Shown: positions 1 to 7,420, counted from the stretch's first letter. The stretch: DNA of 7,670 nt from Myxococcales bacterium (GCA_020430675.1 JAGQJJ010000164.1:1-7670), one strand, 5' to 3'. The notes: generated by a model not told the origin, from the letters alone. Program-made: numbers and translations.

Positions 1-1
1 T

Positions 2-1090
2 TGGGCGCCCGCGTTGGTACAGATCGCCGCCGACGACTTCGGCGACGTGCCGCCGGTCTGCCTCGAGGGCCGCGATGTCGAGCGCTTCCAGCGCCACCTG
101 AGCCGCCTGGTGCGCGTGCTGCGCGTCGAGCCGGTCGATGACGTCGTCGAGGTCACCGTCGACCGCCCGCTCAACCTGGATGTGCCCGCCGAGGCCAACC
201 CGCGGCTCATCCCGGTCGGCGTGGCTCGCAACATCGCCCTGCGGGACGTCAGTCTGGTGGCCAACTGCCCCGAGGCGCTGGCCATCGCCAACCACACGGA
301 GGCCGCTTGCACCAACGCCCAGGTGCTCGATGACAACGGCGTGTTCTTCGAGTGGACCTGGGGCGCCCTGGCCGAGCGCGTGGCCGGGCAGGGCTTCGGC
401 AAGTTCACCATCGTCGTGCAGCACTCGGCCGACGCCGCAGTGCGCGACTGCTCGATGCACCACCCGGCGGCCTACGGCGATGGCGGGCAGGGCTATGGCG
501 TGCATCTCATCCGCACCGGCCGGACGGTCGTGCGCGGCGAGCGCGTCGACGTGGCCCGGCACGGCGTGGTGGTCGACTTCGGCTCGACCGACGCCCAGGT
601 GCTCGACTGCGACCTGCGCAACATGAACCAGGCGCTGATCGACGTGCACGGCGAGGCCAGCTACGACACGCTCATCCGCGGCAACGTGCTCGCCGGCTCG
701 ACGCTGGGCGTCATCGTCGGCGGCGGCGGGCGCGATGTGCACTGCAACGACGGCCCGCGCCATCACGTCGAAGACAACGACATCCGCGACTGCGCGCTGG
801 CCGCGGTCTCGATCTCGGATTACACCCGCGGCCTCTTCGTGCGCAGCAACGCGCTCGACGCCTCGGGCACGCTGTTCACCGCGGCGTTCGGCGGCGGCGG
901 CGCGCTGATCGAGCGCAACATGCTGGGCGCCGCGGGGGTTTTTGCCATCTCGCTGGGCAGCGAAGGCACCGGAGACGTGACGGTGCGGCGCAACGTGTTC
1001 ACGTCGGCCTGCACCCCCGAGCAGGCCGTGCTCGCGGTGCTGGGCGCCGAGCGGCCGGTGCTCGAAGACAACGTGTTCTGCCCCGAGTGA
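2..1090 (+). CDS. Right-handed parallel beta-helix repeat protein (5' end outside window)
   Basis: The reading frame is open from the first bases of the window, and the only early start is a TTG at 14 with no visible ribosome site. The true N-terminus, including any signal peptide, is therefore probably upstream. Numbering from the TTG, the C-terminal half shows a regular ladder of hydrophobic-x-x-Asn-x-hydrophobic turns: IRGN (Asn224), VEDN (255), VRSN (279), IERN (302), VRRN (327) and LEDN (353). They are spaced about 23-31 residues, one coil each of a pectate-lyase-like beta-helix (PbH1-type repeats). Earlier coils such as LRDVSL (76-81), VRDCSM (143-148) and VLDCDL (196-201) fit the same pattern. 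Such proteins are usually secreted or surface polysaccharide-binding or -modifying proteins. I see no recognisable catalytic lyase triad, so enzymatic activity is unproven. Cysteines at several turns would suit an extracytoplasmic location. The stop overlaps the next gene's GTG start (GTGA), implying one transcript. Confidence 0.8.
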   Translation, partial: WAPALVQIAADDFGDVPPVCLEGRDVERFQRHLSRLVRVLRVEPVDDVVEVTVDRPLNLDVPAEANPRLIPVGVARNIALRDVSLVANCPEALAIANHTEAACTNAQVLDDNGVFFEWTWGALAERVAGQGFGKFTIVVQHSADAAVRDCSMHHPAAYGDGGQGYGVHLIRTGRTVVRGERVDVARHGVVVDFGSTDAQVLDCDLRNMNQALIDVHGEASYDTLIRGNVLAGSTLGVIVGGGGRDVHCNDGPRHHVEDNDIRDCALAAVSISDYTRGLFVRSNALDASGTLFTAAFGGGGALIERNMLGAAGVFAISLGSEGTGDVTVRRNVFTSACTPEQAVLAVLGAERPVLEDNVFCPE

Positions 1091-1803
1091 ACAATCTTCT
1101 CGCCGATATGAAGACCCGCGGCGTGGCCGTCGCCCGCGGCGCGCTGCCGATCGCGGTCGTCACCACGACGCGCGAAACCCTGCGCCCCCGCCTCGCCGCG
1201 ATCGACGCCCAGGTCGCCGCGCAGGGCCCGTGGGCCACCGCTGCCCGTGAGCCACGCTACGTGCCCACCGCCAACTCGCTGCGCCTCGATCTCGACGACG
1301 TCGCCCCGCTACGCGCCGCCCTCGATGCCGCGCTGGGCGCAACGTTGGCCGCCGCCCTCGGCGCCCCGCATGCCTGGATGCCCGACCAGTGCTGGCTGCG
1401 GCGCCAGTTCGCCCCGGCGCACGCCCGACCGCCCCACGCACCGCATGGCTGGCACCAGGACGGCGCGCTCGGCTTCGACTTCCTCGGCGGCGACCCCACC
1501 GCGCCCGATGCCCTGCTGCCGATGCTGACCTGCTGGACGCCCCTGGTGCCCTGCGGCGCCGACGCGCCCGGCCTGCGCTACGAACCACGACGTCGAGAAA
1601 CGCTGATCGGACTCGCCGATCTGGCCTCACCAACCGCCTTCGAAGCGCCCACCCTGACCCCCGGCGACGTCATCCTGCTGCACGGCGGCACTTTGCACGC
1701 GACCCACGCCACCGCCGACATGACCCGCGACCGCCTCAGCGTCGAACTGCGGTGCCTGCCCCACGATCACCCCGGCCGCCTGCACGTCGCCCGCGCGGTC
1801 TGA
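1087..1803 (+). CDS. Phytanoyl-CoA dioxygenase (PhyH)-like Fe(II)/2-oxoglutarate oxygenase
   Basis: This is a 238-residue protein if started at GTG 1087, which overlaps the upstream stop as GTGA, or 231 residues from ATG 1108. Neither start has a strong Shine-Dalgarno, so translational coupling favours GTG 1087. Numbered from there, WHQDG gives the HxD iron-binding pair His123 and Asp125. Near the C-terminus GDVILLHGG is followed by LHATH and then RDRLSVELR. This supplies a distal His (204 most likely; 199 and 207 are nearby) and an Arg (214 or 216) about ten to twelve residues on, as expected for 2-oxoglutarate binding in the PhyH family. The substrate cannot be told from sequence; family members hydroxylate lipids, small metabolites or amino acids. 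At about 238 residues it is somewhat short for the family. No signal peptide is present, so it is probably cytoplasmic. The codon after its last sense codon is TGA 1801-1803, directly abutting the hicB stop on the other strand. Confidence 0.75.
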   Translation: MNNLLADMKTRGVAVARGALPIAVVTTTRETLRPRLAAIDAQVAAQGPWATAAREPRYVPTANSLRLDLDDVAPLRAALDAALGATLAAALGAPHAWMPDQCWLRRQFAPAHARPPHAPHGWHQDGALGFDFLGGDPTAPDALLPMLTCWTPLVPCGADAPGLRYEPRRRETLIGLADLASPTAFEAPTLTPGDVILLHGGTLHATHATADMTRDRLSVELRCLPHDHPGRLHVARAV

Positions 1804-2202
1804 TCACCCGGTGCCCAGCAACCGGCGCGCGCCCTCGGCGAGAAACGCCGAGCGGCTCATGCCTTGACGAGCGGCGGCGGTGTCGATGTCGGTCAGCAGG
1901 TGCTCGTCGATGGTGACGTTGATGCGCTTCGCTTTGCCGGGCAGCCGCACGGGCACCAGCGCGACCACCAACGCGCCTTCGGTTCGGCCCAGCGCAAAAG
2001 CCGCGTCGAGTGCCATCGGCTCGGGGATTGCCGCGCCGTCCTCCAGCAAGCCGTTCACATGGAACTGCAGCGCCTCCTCGGCCAGCGCAAAGGCCTCCTC
2101 GGGCGTTCGGTCGCCGGTCACGCACCCGGGAAAATCGGGGAACGAGACGCCGAAGTCGCTCTCAGGATCTTTGTGCACGAAGGCGGGGTAGTGACGAAGC
2201 AT
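1804..2202 (-). CDS. hicB: HicB-family antitoxin
   Basis: This 132-residue antitoxin of a HicAB type II toxin-antitoxin pair neutralises the HicA mRNA interferase and normally represses its own operon. Residues 1-65 carry the HicB partial RNase-H-like fold: YPAFVHKDPES, then GVSFPDFPGCVTGD, then a helix with TPEEAFALAEEAL, a hallmark of the family. Residues 91-128 (KRINVTIDEHLLTDID, then SRSAFLAEGARRLL) form a ribbon-helix-helix, the DNA-binding module of the long HicB subclass. It starts at ATG 2202-2200, four bases after the hicA stop. Its Shine-Dalgarno (GAGG, 2213-2210) abuts the hicA TAA with seven bases to the ATG. The gene looks intact with no missing elements. Confidence 0.93.
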   Translation of the reverse strand: MLRHYPAFVHKDPESDFGVSFPDFPGCVTGDRTPEEAFALAEEALQFHVNGLLEDGAAIPEPMALDAAFALGRTEGALVVALVPVRLPGKAKRINVTIDEHLLTDIDTAAARQGMSRSAFLAEGARRLLGTG

Positions 2203-2206
2203 CCGA

Positions 2207-2395
2207 TTACCTCAGGCTCACGCCCGACTGCCGCTCGATGCTGCGCAGGGTGCCGAGGGGCAGATCGCGCTTCGGGTGGGGCACGGTGACCCGCCCCTTT
2301 CGCTCCGGGTGTTTGAGCTGAACATGGCTCCCCTGCTGAGCCACGACGAACCAACCCGCTTGTTGGAGGCGGCGCAGGATGGCCTTGGAATCCAT
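2207..2395 (-). CDS. hicA: HicA-family toxin (mRNA interferase)
   Basis: A 62-residue HicA toxin, a small double-stranded-RNA-binding-like protein that cleaves mRNA. The N-terminal MDSKAILRRLQQAGW helix is followed by GSHVQLKHP, with catalytic His24 in the GSH motif, then RVTVPHPKRDLPLGTLRSIERQSG, the usual strand-plus-C-terminal-helix end. Length and motif order match the family. The start is ATG 2395-2393. In-frame sequence continues upstream, but homologues begin at this Met-x-Ser/Ala-Lys helix, so the upstream residues are taken as untranslated. An ATG at 2412 in another frame has a better-placed GGAGG and would read a different peptide; it is not used here. The order hicA then hicB on one strand is canonical. 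All key residues are present, so the toxin appears functional. Confidence 0.93.
   Translation of the reverse strand: MDSKAILRRLQQAGWFVVAQQGSHVQLKHPERKGRVTVPHPKRDLPLGTLRSIERQSGVSLR
2210..2213 (-). promoter_or_regulatory. Ribosome binding site of hicB, abutting the hicA stop
   Basis: On the minus strand the sequence reads GAGGTAATCGGATG: the Shine-Dalgarno GAGG, then the hicA stop TAA, then four bases and the hicB ATG. Spacing from GAGG to ATG is seven bases. The arrangement allows ribosomes ending hicA to reinitiate on hicB, tying antitoxin synthesis to toxin synthesis. Confidence 0.7.
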
Positions 2396-2433
2396 GGGTC
2401 TTCGTCGTTCATCGGCGCCTCCAGGCGACTTGA

Positions 2434-2450
2434 TGTGTATTACAAACACA
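2434..2450. promoter_or_regulatory. AT-rich dyad upstream of hicA, probable operator/promoter region
   Basis: The 17 bases TGTGTATTACAAACACA stand out in a GC-rich background. They contain an inverted repeat TGTGT (2434-2438) / ACACA (2446-2450) and a nested perfect palindrome TGTA-T-TACA at 2436-2444. They lie about 40 bases upstream of the hicA ATG, in the 80-base gap after the peptidase gene. On the minus strand TGTAAT matches five of six bases of a -10 box, but I find no good -35 at 16-18 bases. Since HicB with a ribbon-helix-helix domain usually autoregulates, this is the natural operator candidate; binding is inferred. Confidence 0.45.
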
Positions 2451-2475
2451 CTGCCGCCGGCAAGCCTTGCCGCGA

Positions 2476-4170
2476 CTACCTGCGCCTGCGGATGAAGACA
2501 CTCACGGCGATCAACACCCCCAGCAGCGCGGGCGCGCCGCGGTAGCCGGGGGTGGCGGCGCAGGCGAGGGGTTCGCCTTGCAGCGCGGCGCTGCCCGGCG
2601 GCGGCGGAATGTCGGCTGACTCTTCGCAGGCGCCGCCGTCGACACCGCACGGGGCCGGGGCAGGCAGATCGGCCGGCACCAGCGCGGCGTCGGGCGCAAC
2701 TTCGGCGTCGACCTCGCCCTCGGGCGCGGCCCACTCGGCGTCGACGGCGGTTGGCATGGGCTCGGCGTCGGGCATCTCTTCGACCGGCGGTTCTTCGACC
2801 GGCGTCTCCTCAAGCCCGGCATCGACTTCGATGGCGCCCTCGCCGTCGTCGGCGCCTTCGGGGTCCATTGGCCCCGGTTCGACCACGACCCGCGTGAGGC
2901 GCACGGCGTCGGCGAGGATGTGCTGGTCGGCGGGCACGTTGCCGGCGGCGTTGTCGAACAGGTCGACGCTCTGGTCGGCGCCGGCGGCGAAGGTAAAGAT
3001 GCCGATCGATTGCCAGCCATCGACCGCCGACTGGTCGACCTGGATCGGCGTGCTCTCGCCGTCGTGGCGCACGGCGTAGCGGGTGCGGGCGAAAACCCCG
3101 AACTCGCCGCCGGTGCGCACCTCGACCTCGTAGTCGCCCGCTTCGGCGAGGTCGAGCGTCCAGCGCGCCCAGTTGGCGGGATCGGCGGACGAGAAGGCGT
3201 TGGTCCACATCAGGCTGCCGCCCTGGCCCTGGCCGGTGACGGTGCGCCAGGTCGCTTCGGGCCCATAAGCGCGGAAGCACGGGCCGCGCTCGTCGACCAC
3301 TCCTCCTTCGGCTGGGACCGCGGCGCAGGGGGCCGGCCGGATGCGCACCGCGTCGGCGACGATGTGCCGGTTGGCCGGCACCGCGCCTTCGTTGTTGTCG
3401 AAGACATCGACATACTGATCACCGTCGGCGGCGAACCGGAAGGTGCCCAGATTCAGCCAGTTGCCTTCGCGCGACTGGTCGATGTGCACCGTTGAGCTCT
3501 GGCCGGCGTGGCGTACGCGGTAGCGCACCGAGGTCCAGGCGTCGGCCATGCCGCCGGTGCTGATGGCGACCTCGTAGAAGCCGGCCTGCTCGAAATTGAG
3601 CTGCCAGCGCGCCCAATTGCTCGGCTCAGCCGAGGTCCACACATTCGTCCAGCGCAGGCCGCCGCCGTGGCCGATGCCGTCTTCGCGCCGCCAGAACTGC
3701 GCGGGGCCGTTGGCCTGGAAGCACGGGCCGCTGTCGTCGAGCGTCTCGCCGCCGGCGCCGATGACCGCGCAGGGCGCGTCGAGGCAGACGCCGCCGCCGG
3801 GGCCGCCGCCCCACCACTCCCAATGCCAGTCTTCGCTGGGCACGGTGCGCGAGAAACCGAAGCGAGCGCCGTTGCGGTTGAGCCACCCGAGCACGCCCCC
3901 GGCGCTGGTGTTCAGGTCGAGCGCGTGGCCGCTCTGGTGATTGCTGAAGCCGGGGCGCGCGGCCAGGTTGCAGTTGTTGCAGTTGCAGTTGACGTAGCAG
4001 TTGTACAGGCGCTGCTGCTCGGCGTTGGTGCGAAAGCCGCTGACGATGCGGATGGCCACGCCATCGGCGGCGGCGGCCTGCTGCATGACCCAGTAGGCGT
4101 TGGCCGTCTCGCGCTCGACGGGCTTGCCGTCGGCGGTGACCACGGTGATGGGGAAGGGCTCGCCGCGCAC
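2476..4170 (-). CDS. VanY-type D-Ala-D-Ala carboxypeptidase with two golvesin-like domains and a MYXO-CTERM-like tail
   Basis: This is the open part of the gene, from the first usable downstream start (GTG 4170); residues are numbered from it. Residues 20-120 are an M15B/VanY zinc peptidase that would trim D-Ala from peptidoglycan stem peptides. SGFR is at 44-47, the SxHxxGxAxD motif at 76-85 gives zinc ligands His78 and Asp85, and ExxH at 113-116 gives catalytic Glu113 and ligand His116. An Asn/Cys-rich loop (YNCYVNCNCNNCN, 56-68) precedes the motif. Two homologous segments follow, 148-279 and 296-427, each running from GPCF to ADAVR. They match the golvesin C-terminal-like (xanthan-lyase CBD-like) beta-sandwich, probably carbohydrate-binding. 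Residues 430-535 are acidic and Pro/Glu/Ala-rich. The C-terminus has a Cys at 537, a hydrophobic helix (about 546-560) and four Arg, like MYXO-CTERM sorting signals. The GTG start leaves no export signal; a proper start and signal peptide lie upstream but are cut off by an in-frame TGA (see the 4171-4338 entry). Confidence 0.9.
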   Translation of the reverse strand: MRGEPFPITVVTADGKPVERETANAYWVMQQAAAADGVAIRIVSGFRTNAEQQRLYNCYVNCNCNNCNLAARPGFSNHQSGHALDLNTSAGGVLGWLNRNGARFGFSRTVPSEDWHWEWWGGGPGGGVCLDAPCAVIGAGGETLDDSGPCFQANGPAQFWRREDGIGHGGGLRWTNVWTSAEPSNWARWQLNFEQAGFYEVAISTGGMADAWTSVRYRVRHAGQSSTVHIDQSREGNWLNLGTFRFAADGDQYVDVFDNNEGAVPANRHIVADAVRIRPAPCAAVPAEGGVVDERGPCFRAYGPEATWRTVTGQGQGGSLMWTNAFSSADPANWARWTLDLAEAGDYEVEVRTGGEFGVFARTRYAVRHDGESTPIQVDQSAVDGWQSIGIFTFAAGADQSVDLFDNAAGNVPADQHILADAVRLTRVVVEPGPMDPEGADDGEGAIEVDAGLEETPVEEPPVEEMPDAEPMPTAVDAEWAAPEGEVDAEVAPDAALVPADLPAPAPCGVDGGACEESADIPPPPGSAALQGEPLACAATPGYRGAPALLGVLIAVSVFIRRRR

Positions 4171-4338
4171 GTAGCCGGTGTCCTGCCGTTCGGCGCAGTC
4201 GACGATGGCCTGTTCGAGCGTCGAGACCAGCGTCTCTTCGTCGGCGCCGCCGCCGAGGCAGGTGTCTTCACCGCCGACGTCGAGGTCGCCGCAACCGATT
4301 CACAAGCCGAGAAAGTTGAAGAGGGCGAGGCGGCGCAT
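4171..4338 (-). pseudogene. Disconnected lipoprotein signal peptide and N-terminus of the VanY-type peptidase (in-frame TGA)
   Basis: ATG 4338-4336 has a strong Shine-Dalgarno (GGGAGG, 4350-4345) six bases upstream. It opens MRRLALFNFLGL, then TGA (4302-4300), then in the same frame IGCGDLDVGGEDTC and a further 42 or so sense codons running straight into the peptidase at 4170. Positive charges, a hydrophobic core and an IGC lipobox are exactly a lipoprotein signal peptide. Changing the TGA to TTA would give LIGC, a perfect lipobox. I infer that the true gene is 2476-4338 (about 620 codons) and that a nonsense mutation or a single base-call error interrupts codon 13. If the base is real, the enzyme is either not made or is made without export from GTG 4170, and the gene is effectively a pseudogene. 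Confidence 0.7.
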
Positions 4339-4344
4339 CCATGG

Positions 4345-4350
4345 CCTCCC
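4345..4350 (-). promoter_or_regulatory. Strong Shine-Dalgarno for the VanY-type peptidase's original start
   Basis: GGGAGG on the minus strand with six bases (CCATGG) before ATG 4338. This decides the start: the other ATG at 4343-4341 is only one or two bases away from the site and reads a different frame. No comparable site precedes the downstream GTG 4170, which supports the view that the latter is not the native start. Confidence 0.65.
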
Positions 4351-4393
4351 TGGCGGGGTTCGGGAGGCACGAAGCAATTTGCGGGCCAGGGCG

Positions 4394-4411
4394 CTGATCG
4401 AATGAAATCAG
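4394..4411. promoter_or_regulatory. Small dyad in the leader region of the VanY-type gene
   Basis: Perfect five-base arms CTGAT / ATCAG separated by eight bases, in the only AT-leaning patch of the 143-base gap 4339-4481. It lies about 55 bases upstream of ATG 4338, where a promoter or operator would be expected. I could not assign a convincing -35/-10 pair. A chance dyad is quite possible. Confidence 0.2.
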
Positions 4412-4448
4412 GGGGTTGCGCGCGATGGCTGAGGCGGCCTTGTCTCAC

Positions 4449-4472
4449 CGCAGGGGACGCTCGACCCCAGCG
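4449..4472 (-). terminator. Terminator-like hairpin after the lipocalin-like gene
   Basis: Ten bases past the stop of the minus-strand gene at 4482 lies CGC-A-GGGG, an eight-base loop, then CCCC-A-GCG: seven base pairs with one A-A mismatch. No T-run follows on the minus strand, so it is not a textbook intrinsic terminator. It may protect the mRNA 3' end or act only weakly. Confidence 0.25.
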
Positions 4473-4481
4473 CAGGAGGGG

Positions 4482-5588
<1,107 letters not shown>

Positions 5589-5713
5589 GGCTTTTCTCCC
5601 AGCGATCGAGGCGCGTTCGGCGACGACGCCTGTCCGGCGGCATTCAACCCCGCCCGGGGCGCGGCGTCAAACGGAGTCGTGACATCGCCGCGCGCGCGGC
5701 CCACAATGCGCGC
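5589..5713. other. Divergent intergenic region (promoters expected, none clear)
   Basis: These 125 bases separate the minus-strand lipocalin-like gene from the plus-strand kinase, so both promoters should lie here. The region is very GC-rich and contains a CCCCG-CC-CGGGG palindrome near 5648-5659 but no convincing -35/-10 pair. The Shine-Dalgarno of the minus gene (GGGAG on the minus strand) is at about 5596-5600. No Shine-Dalgarno precedes the kinase ATG at 5714. Confidence 0.4.
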
Positions 5714-7420
5714 ATGTTGCGCGTCGCCGCTCAGGATCTGGGCCGTCTCCGAGAGATCGCCGGGGTGCTCGCCCGCCATGGGTATGCGCATCTGGCCGCC
5801 TCGGTGCGCGCCGGCGATGTGGACGCGGCCGATCCGGATGTGAAGGCCGACGCCGCGGCGATGGGCGCGCCGGAGCGCTTGCGGCGGCTCTTGCAGGACT
5901 TGGGGCCCACGTTCATCAAGCTCGGCCAGGTGCTCTCCTCGCGGCCCGATCTGGTGCCCACCGAGTTTCAGCGCGAGCTGGCGCGCTTGCAGGATGACGT
6001 CGAGCCGCTGCCCTTCGAGGCCATCGCGGCGCAGCTCGCCGAGGCGTGGCAGTCGCCGGTGTCGACGCATGTGGCCGAGATCGAACCGACGCCGCTCGGC
6101 ACGGCGAGCATCGCGCAGGTGCACCGGGCGACGCTGCTCGATGGGCGCCAGGTGGTGCTCAAGGTGCAGCGGCCGAACCTGATGCGCACGATTCGGGCCG
6201 ATCTCGACCTGCTCTACCTGCTGGCGCGGCTGCTCGACGCGACGGTCGAAGAGGCGACGCTGTACCGCCCGGTCGAGATCGTGCGCGCCTTCGAGGTGGC
6301 GCTGCTCGATGAGCTGGATTTCACGATCGAAGCGCGCAACGCGCGGGCCATCGCCGCCAATCTGGCCGATGATTCACGGATTCATATCCCTGAGATCATT
6401 GACGAACTGTCGACGCGCTCGGTGCTGGTGATGGAGTACGTCGAGGGCATCAAGATCACCGCGCTGCCCGAAGAGCACCTGGAAGAGGTGCTGCGCACGG
6501 TGCTCGACGTGGCGTTCAAGATGGCCTTTGTTGACGGGCTGTTCCACGCCGATCCGCACCCGGGCAACGTGATGGTGACGCCCGACGGGCGCATCTGCCT
6601 GCTCGACTTCGGGCTGGTGGGGCGGCTGACGGCCAACATGCAGCGCAACCTCATCCAGCTCTCGATGGCGATCGCCACGCGCGACGCCGAGACGACGACG
6701 CGGCTGGTCTATCGCATCGGGCGGCCGTTGGAGCGGGTGAATCTGCACGAGCTGCGCGATCACATCAGCGATCTGATGAGCCGCTATCTGGTGCGGCGGC
6801 TCGATGAGGTGGACGCAGCGAGCCTGGTCAACGAGCTGATGGACACGGCGATTCGCTACAAGATCCGCATCTCGGCGGATTACGCGCTGCTGGCCAAGGC
6901 GGCGGTGACCATCGAAGGCATCGTGCGGTCGCTCAAGCCCGATCTCGACATCACCGACACCATCCTGCCGTATGCGCACAAGCTGATCGCCGATCGGTAC
7001 AGCCCGCAGGCGGTGGGCCAGATGGCGCTGCGCACGGCGGTCGGCTTGCTCGATGGCGCGCAGGAGATGCCGCTTCTGGCCAATCAGCTGATCAATGACC
7101 TCGAGGCGGGTCGGCTGACGGTGCGGGTGGCCCATGACGAGCTGGATCGCCTGGGGCGGGCGCTCAATGACCTGGGCACCAAGATCGTGTTCGGGCTGAT
7201 CGCCGGGGCGCTGATCGTGGGCGGCTTCGGGGTGCTCGACCGCTACCCGTGGGAGTGGGGCGGCATGAACCTGTGGGCCCTGTTCGCGGCGCTGGCGGCG
7301 GGCGGGCTGGTGGCGGCGGTGATCACCTGGCATGTCGCCTACACGCGGCTGGGCAAGGTGCGCCTGAGCACGGTGATGCGCTGGTGGCAGCGCAGCCGGG
7401 CGGCGCGGCCGGATCGATGA
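5714..7420 (+). CDS. ABC1/AarF/UbiB-family atypical protein kinase-like membrane protein
   Basis: A 568-residue protein with the full ABC1/ADCK/UbiB signature. The KxGQ motif is at 69-72 (FIKLGQVLSSRPDLVP), an Ala-rich-loop equivalent at 127-139 (PLGTASIAQVHRA), and the nucleotide-binding Lys150 is in VVLKVQRP. Glu200 is in DELDF, the catalytic loop HADPHPGN has Asp280 and Asn285, and the metal-binding LDFG has Asp298. Two hydrophobic helices at about 491-508 and 519-541 anchor the C-terminus in the membrane, as in bacterial UbiB. Family members are ATPases that support ubiquinone or other isoprenoid-lipid biosynthesis and handling; which lipid is served here cannot be read from the sequence, and no ubi or men genes are adjacent. 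The start ATG 5714 is the first in-frame ATG, without a visible Shine-Dalgarno. All catalytic residues are present. The stop overlaps the next start (ATGA). Confidence 0.95.
   Translation: MLRVAAQDLGRLREIAGVLARHGYAHLAASVRAGDVDAADPDVKADAAAMGAPERLRRLLQDLGPTFIKLGQVLSSRPDLVPTEFQRELARLQDDVEPLPFEAIAAQLAEAWQSPVSTHVAEIEPTPLGTASIAQVHRATLLDGRQVVLKVQRPNLMRTIRADLDLLYLLARLLDATVEEATLYRPVEIVRAFEVALLDELDFTIEARNARAIAANLADDSRIHIPEIIDELSTRSVLVMEYVEGIKITALPEEHLEEVLRTVLDVAFKMAFVDGLFHADPHPGNVMVTPDGRICLLDFGLVGRLTANMQRNLIQLSMAIATRDAETTTRLVYRIGRPLERVNLHELRDHISDLMSRYLVRRLDEVDAASLVNELMDTAIRYKIRISADYALLAKAAVTIEGIVRSLKPDLDITDTILPYAHKLIADRYSPQAVGQMALRTAVGLLDGAQEMPLLANQLINDLEAGRLTVRVAHDELDRLGRALNDLGTKIVFGLIAGALIVGGFGVLDRYPWEWGGMNLWALFAALAAGGLVAAVITWHVAYTRLGKVRLSTVMRWWQRSRAARPDR

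Noticed and set aside
352..1086. Upstream extension of the PhyH-like frame through the beta-helix gene
   Set aside because: The frame happens to stay open, but the translation is Arg-rich nonsense; the first residues resembling the family begin after 1087.
2396..2734. Upstream in-frame extension of hicA
   Set aside because: Family members start at the helix beginning with the Met at 2395, and the extension overlaps the peptidase's C-terminal codons on the same strand in another frame.
3964..4003. TTGCAG-like tandem repeat as a separate repeat element
   Set aside because: It simply reflects alternating Asn and Cys codons in the peptidase loop; no longer array or flanking structure is present.
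4300..4302. TGA as selenocysteine or a reassigned codon
   Set aside because: The codon lies in the hydrophobic core of a signal peptide, where selenocysteine has no role, and TGA ends several other genes here. I could not fold the downstream bases to exclude a SECIS element, but a point mutation or base-call error explains it more simply.
6374..7333. Minus-strand open frame of 319 codons opposite the ABC1/UbiB kinase
   Set aside because: His/Arg/Gln-rich composition typical of an antisense frame in high-GC DNA; the plus strand has all kinase-family motifs.
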